Part shown: positions 13,690-16,869 of the stretch, piece after piece
Numbering within the stretch: position 1 is the stretch's first letter
How the letters are laid out: the number at the start of each line of letters is the position of its first letter
DNA from: JAJPXC01 sp964562375
Lineage (GTDB): Bacteria > Bacteroidota > Bacteroidia > Bacteroidales > Muribaculaceae
Reading direction: 5' to 3'
NCBI GenBank assembly: GCA_964562375.1
Contig: CAZLSW010000071.1
Location: forward strand, 1-16,869
DNA: 16,869 bases
The notes under the pieces: model-generated
Told to the model about the DNA's origin: nothing
The model's database searches: none
The model's input: the letters and a program-made list of their open reading frames with translations, nothing else
Program-made: the position numbers and the translations under genes

Positions 13690-15456
13690 TTATTTACCAA
13701 GGGCGAGGCGGCCAAGCATGTAGGTGAGCGAGGCGGTGCCGTCCATTGTGGGTTCGTTGGTGGAGTAGTCGTGGTAGTCGTCGTGGTACACCACGATGTC
13801 GTTTTGGTAGGGGGCGTAGCGGTCCTCGTTGCGCAGGTGCACACCGCGGAGGGAGCGGAAGATGTTGCCGTAAACGGGTCCATCAACCAATCCTCCTGTC
13901 ACTTGGATACCCTCGAGGTTGGTCAAAGCCGAATGGGGGTCGCGGGGGAAGTCGCCGTTGTCGGGAAGTCCCACGATCATGCATTTGCCCCAAGGATTCA
14001 CGCCGAAGAGCCAGTCGCGCATGGCTGTTTCCATCTCTTGGAATTGGGTGTCGCCCGTGAGGTCGCGGTAGAGCATGGCCTGGGTGACGAGGGCGACGGT
14101 GAGGTTGTTGGAGCACCATATAAAGGGGATACCGTTGACGAAAGCATTGTCGCCGGCGCGCTCTTTCACTCGCTGCAGGCCCGAGCGGATGTTGGAGGTA
14201 AACTCGCGAGCTACCTTGGCGTCGGCGTCACGTGCCAGGAGCACATGGCCCAGGTTGACGAAGGGATACCACTGGTAGTGGCGTGCCGAGTCGGCTCCCA
14301 TCCAGGGCGTTACGGGTTCCATGCGGCCATAGTTGACGGCGTCGTGCTTGTAGTTGTCGGCACGTGCGATGAGTTGGCGAATAGCGGCTGCAAGCTCCAT
14401 GTCGTCCACCCAGTTGTCCTCCTCGTAGAAGTAGGGCGACACGCAGGGGGCTGTTTGGCAAGCACCGGGGTTGGCTTGAGCCACCTCATAGGCGGTGGCC
14501 GAGCGCTGGTGGAGCTGGTTGGCGAAGTCGGGGTCGATCGACTCGAAAATCATGGCACCGAGGCCGAAAGAGGAGGCGAATTTGCCCACCGAGGAGGCCA
14601 ATCCGCGGCTGCGGTTTTTGTTCTCTTGCAATCCGTAAGGCTTTCCCGAACAGGGGTAAACCGGGCGACCGGTGCCCTTGCCCCAACCGTAATCCACATT
14701 GTCGCCTGCGGGCAGCCCGGCGTAGCGGTGGTCGCGGTCGTCGGCAATCTGATTGAGGTAAAAACCCTCCTCGGGGTTCATGCGGCACATCCACTCCAGT
14801 CCCCAGCGAGCCTCGTCAAGGATGTCGGGGATGCCGTTGGAGCCTTTGCGGCCGTCGGCCTGGTAGTTGTCGGCCCACGCCTCGGGGTTCTCGCGATAGG
14901 CCCAGAGCATCTGGAACACGGCGTTGGCTGAGGTGGTGAGGTATTGCAGGTAGTCGCTAGCGTCGTGCCAACCGCCGCGCACGTCCACGTGCTGGCCGTC
15001 GCGTCCGTCCTCGGTAAGGACAAGGTAGCCGTCATGCTGGTGGCAAGTGGCGTCGAGGCTTGGGTTATAGCCGCAACGTTGCTGGCGCATGTATTGAAGG
15101 GGCACCTCGTTGGCTCCTTTGTAAACGTCCTCGCCGATACGGAATGTGGGGGAGGTGGCCGTCGGTGCCTCGATGGAGTATTCGCCCGGGGTGTCGAGCG
15201 ATGAGAAATAGATACGGTAGGTTGCGCCCATGGGAGCCCATGTATCTTTCTTGACCACCGAGTCGGGGGCGTGTTTCACCCCGTTTTTATCAACAATAGC
15301 GATGCCGTCGATGGGGGCTGAGGGGTCTTCCACCATCAATACGGCGGCCTTGATGTCGGAGGGCAGGTAGCCGATAGCGTTGACGCGCACGGCGTCGACC
15401 GAGGCGCTGACTGAAAGGGCGGTAAGTGTAATAGCTGGTAGTAATAGATGCTTCAT
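13690..15456 (-). CDS. Glycoside hydrolase family 9 enzyme with N-terminal Ig-like domain
   Basis: A 588-residue secreted glycanase; GH9 enzymes hydrolyse beta-1,4-glucans and related glucans by inversion. Residues 1-22 are a signal peptide (ending SASVDA). About 23-108 match the CelD-type N-terminal Ig-like domain (VRVNAIGYLPSDIKAAVL to TFRIGED). The (alpha/alpha)6 catalytic domain follows: RQQRCGYNPS with CHQHDG, GGWHDASDYLQY (Asp165 and Asp168, the base site), WYPFVNLGH, GVNPWGKCM, and STNEPTMDGTA with Glu568 as the likely acid. The usual NPHHR subsite motif reads DPHSA, so substrate preference may differ from classic cellulases. No carbohydrate-binding module or sorting tail is visible after the catalytic domain. 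It lies between a clostripain-like gene (45 bp upstream) and an M23 gene (97 bp downstream). The true substrate (dietary beta-glucan or another) is not decided by sequence. Confidence 0.93.
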   Translation of the reverse strand: MKHLLLPAITLTALSVSASVDAVRVNAIGYLPSDIKAAVLMVEDPSAPIDGIAIVDKNGVKHAPDSVVKKDTWAPMGATYRIYFSSLDTPGEYSIEAPTATSPTFRIGEDVYKGANEVPLQYMRQQRCGYNPSLDATCHQHDGYLVLTEDGRDGQHVDVRGGWHDASDYLQYLTTSANAVFQMLWAYRENPEAWADNYQADGRKGSNGIPDILDEARWGLEWMCRMNPEEGFYLNQIADDRDHRYAGLPAGDNVDYGWGKGTGRPVYPCSGKPYGLQENKNRSRGLASSVGKFASSFGLGAMIFESIDPDFANQLHQRSATAYEVAQANPGACQTAPCVSPYFYEEDNWVDDMELAAAIRQLIARADNYKHDAVNYGRMEPVTPWMGADSARHYQWYPFVNLGHVLLARDADAKVAREFTSNIRSGLQRVKERAGDNAFVNGIPFIWCSNNLTVALVTQAMLYRDLTGDTQFQEMETAMRDWLFGVNPWGKCMIVGLPDNGDFPRDPHSALTNLEGIQVTGGLVDGPVYGNIFRSLRGVHLRNEDRYAPYQNDIVVYHDDYHDYSTNEPTMDGTASLTYMLGRLALGK

Positions 15457-15461
15457 GTATT

Positions 15462-15501
15462 TTAAATCATTAAATCGTTATATCTTTAAAGGAGGAAAGG
15501 A
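15462..15501. repeat. Degenerate 8-bp array in the gap between clostripain-like and GH9 genes
   Basis: The 45-bp gap can be cut into 8-bp steps: TTAAATCA (15462), TTAAATCG (15470), TTATATCT (15478), TTAAAGGA (15486), GGAAAGGA (15494). The first two are near-identical and the rest drift. The stretch ends exactly at the clostripain-like stop codon (15502-15504), and its last 17 bp match 10427-10443 inverted. Confidence 0.65.
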
Positions 15502-16713
15502 TTAGAGGGGGAAGATTACGTCGGCGGTCCAGGAAAGGCGGTTGTAGCCACGGAAGTAGTAATCAGGCTCGGATGAAGGCACGTAGGTGCCCAAGCCGCA
15601 GTAGCTGGTGATGGCGATGCCGTTGAATTCCTTGGATGTGGTGGCCTTGTAGAGGATTGCGTCGTTGAGAGCCGCGCGCCAAGTGTCGTAGATGGTATCG
15701 CTGGGCCTTAAGGCTTGGATGTAGGAGTCGAAATCGTAGCTGTGGCAACGGAAGTCGTTGTAGGTGGATGCTTTGGCGAACGCTTGCAGCTGGGAGGGGT
15801 AATCGATGTAGCAATCTCCTACCTGCTGATAGAGGTAACGGGTGCAAGCCGCTAAATAGTCGAGACGGGAGGTGTCGACCACGGTGATTTGCAGGGCTTG
15901 TTGGCGCTGGTTGTAATAGTTGTAAGTGTTGGTTGCGGCTGTTACCACGCCGTCAAGGCCGTCGGCCAAGAGCGGTTCCACGTTAAGATGATAGGGCATC
16001 CCGGTGCCTTGCAGTTCGGTTGGGGAAACCACGAGCCGGTAGGCGCAGTCGCGAAGCTCGTAGACTGTTTCCACCGATCCCATCAGGCAGGTGTCGAAGT
16101 AGATGAAATCCAATTTCGGAGTGGAGGACAGGAGCGTGGAGGCCATATCGGTGACGTCCATCCAATAGGTGGTGCGGCGGTTGTCGAGGTCGTATTCTCC
16201 GCCGTAGGCTTGGGAAGAGATAGGGGCTTTTGCGGGTGCCGACAACCAGTCGGTGCCGTGTCCCCAGAATACCAAACCGTAGCTCGACGCGGGAGCGAGT
16301 CGTTGCATGTCGGCCATCACCTCTTGCAAGCGCTCGGTGGTGGTGGAGTAGACGGTGTAGTCGTATTGTTTGAGTAATTTGTCGTTAGTTTCGTCGCTGC
16401 CGGTGATCTCGATAAGCCGAGGAGGATCGTAATCGGTCACTACCAAGGGACAGTAGTAGACGAGCAGTCGGCCGTTGTTAGCGTTGCTCTGAGCGAGGCC
16501 TTGTCGCATCTCTTGCAGGTCGAGCGAGTCGTAGCTGGCTCCCCCCAGGGATGAGTTGGATATTCCCAGGGATGAGTTGGCGAGCATATACACCAGCACT
16601 GTGCGCCCCTCGACCGGAGTGACAGGCACGTCCGGCTCGTCATGGCTATCCGAGGAGCAAGAGACAAGGAGTAGCGAGGTAAATGCGATTATGGTTGATT
16701 TTAGATGATTCAT
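15502..16713 (-). CDS. Clostripain-family (C11) cysteine peptidase, lipoprotein
   Basis: A 403-residue surface or periplasmic peptidase. Residues 1-18 form a lipoprotein signal with lipobox LVSC (Cys19), followed by an acidic tether (SSDSHDEPDVPVTP). The C11 core begins RTVLVYMLANSSLG. The catalytic His152 sits in LVFWGHGTDW and Cys209 in IYFDTCLMGSVETVYEL. C11 enzymes usually cleave after Arg or Lys and are calcium-dependent; whether this one does is not shown. A 21-bp in-frame duplication gives NSSLGIS-NSSLGGA at about 47-60. It is the first gene of a probable three-gene unit with GH9 and M23. Its leader contains a long AT-rich dyad at 16726-16760, and no consensus promoter was found. Confidence 0.9.
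   Translation of the reverse strand: MNHLKSTIIAFTSLLLVSCSSDSHDEPDVPVTPVEGRTVLVYMLANSSLGISNSSLGGASYDSLDLQEMRQGLAQSNANNGRLLVYYCPLVVTDYDPPRLIEITGSDETNDKLLKQYDYTVYSTTTERLQEVMADMQRLAPASSYGLVFWGHGTDWLSAPAKAPISSQAYGGEYDLDNRRTTYWMDVTDMASTLLSSTPKLDFIYFDTCLMGSVETVYELRDCAYRLVVSPTELQGTGMPYHLNVEPLLADGLDGVVTAATNTYNYYNQRQQALQITVVDTSRLDYLAACTRYLYQQVGDCYIDYPSQLQAFAKASTYNDFRCHSYDFDSYIQALRPSDTIYDTWRAALNDAILYKATTSKEFNGIAITSYCGLGTYVPSSEPDYYFRGYNRLSWTADVIFPL
16544..16580. repeat. 21-bp in-frame duplication in the C11 peptidase gene
   Basis: CCCAGGGATGAGTTGG occurs at 16544-16559 and again, identical, at 16565-16580, a step of 21 bp. It duplicates NSSLG in the loop just after the first core strand of the peptidase. 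Confidence 0.9.
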
Positions 16714-16725
16714 GTAAGTGCATGT

Positions 16726-16760
16726 GTTTATTTTAGGGTATATCTATACCTTAAATAAAC
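16726..16760. promoter_or_regulatory. Long AT-rich dyad upstream of the C11 peptidase gene
   Basis: The left arm (16726-16742, GTTTATTTTAGGGTATA) and right arm (16745-16760, whose reverse complement is GTTTATTTAAGGTATA) match with one mismatch and one extra base, around a 2-nt centre. It lies 12 nt before the peptidase start codon. It could be an operator or a leader hairpin; no regulator is encoded nearby. Confidence 0.55.
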
Positions 16761-16815
16761 GTGAAAGAGGGTGGAAAATTGTGCTTGTGCCGCCGGCACG
16801 GCCAGGCGAATATCT

Positions 16816-16854
16816 GAGGGTGTATCATAAAGCAAGATGATGCACCCTCTTTTT
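16816..16854 (+). terminator. Intrinsic terminator on the plus strand with no gene before it
   Basis: GAGGGTGTATCAT (16816-16828) pairs with ATGATGCACCCTC (16837-16849) as a 13-bp stem with one G-T wobble and an 8-nt loop, followed by TTTTT (16850-16854). The nearest plus-strand gene ends at 11266, so it may end a small unannotated RNA. A third small stem (GTGCC-GCC-GGCAC, 16787-16799) lies between it and the dyad at 16726-16760. On the minus strand the hairpin lacks a T-tract. Confidence 0.6.
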
Positions 16855-16869
16855 CACACCCTGCTCAAA

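Noticed and set aside
13608..13886. Frame encoding a PETPETPE-type repeat protein
   Set aside because: It is the 9-bp array read through in one frame and joined to the out-of-frame GH9 3' end. It has no signal or start context.
13771..14931. 386-codon open frame on the plus strand opposite GH9
   Set aside because: It is Val/Gly/His-rich without domain features, as expected for the antisense of a GC-rich gene. GH9 on the other strand has complete motifs.

Overview
The window reads as a chromosomal segment of a gut-type Bacteroidales bacterium, plausibly Muribaculaceae or a Prevotella relative. Order level is well supported; family level is a guess. The reasons are three promoters matching the Bacteroidetes consensus (TTTG, about 20 nt, TAnnTTTG) instead of a sigma70 consensus, the absence of Shine-Dalgarno sequences, and a typical gene set: a calycin-like secreted protein, a PepSY-like lipoprotein, a clostripain-family lipoprotein, a GH9 glycanase and a 445-residue hexameric-type glutamate dehydrogenase. 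No rRNA, tRNA, transposase, integrase or CRISPR array is seen.

Layout. (1) 25-2259, minus strand: a calycin-like secreted protein, then purU, then hisH; the rest of a his cluster may lie beyond the left edge. (2) 2344-8907, plus strand: four tandem paralogous polytopic membrane proteins of about 540 residues, each joined to the next by an ATGA stop/start overlap. They look like GT-C type glycosyltransferases and form the most unusual gene set here. (3) 8987-10324: gdhA with its own promoter and candidate terminators. (4) 10325-10753: no gene, but a dense set of short-word repeats, including a 206-bp inverted element in which CACTAA recurs every 10 bp. (5) 10754-11778: a PepSY-like lipoprotein convergent with, and overlapping, a YafQ-type toxin-antitoxin pair. 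(6) 11892-16713, minus strand: clostripain-like peptidase, GH9 glycanase and M23 peptidase, probably one transcription unit. (7) 16714-16869: three dyad structures including an intrinsic-type terminator on the plus strand with no plus-strand gene before it.

The theme that ordinary annotation misses is the repeats. Nearly every intergenic gap within a unit is filled by tandem words of 7 to 10 bp, with a different word in each gap: CAACTAA, AATACCGT, AAGGATA, NNNNCACTAA, TCGGGAGTT, TTAAATCR. They start at or just after the stop codon of the upstream gene. The stop codons of hisH and purU lie inside a CAACTAA unit, and the same heptamer occurs inside two coding sequences, where it encodes the peptide NNSQL. 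An 8-bp word array also sits at an insertion in the fourth membrane protein. This looks like an active process that lays short tandem words down at gene ends, comparable in kind to the heptameric STRR repeats of cyanobacteria. The mechanism cannot be read from this window.
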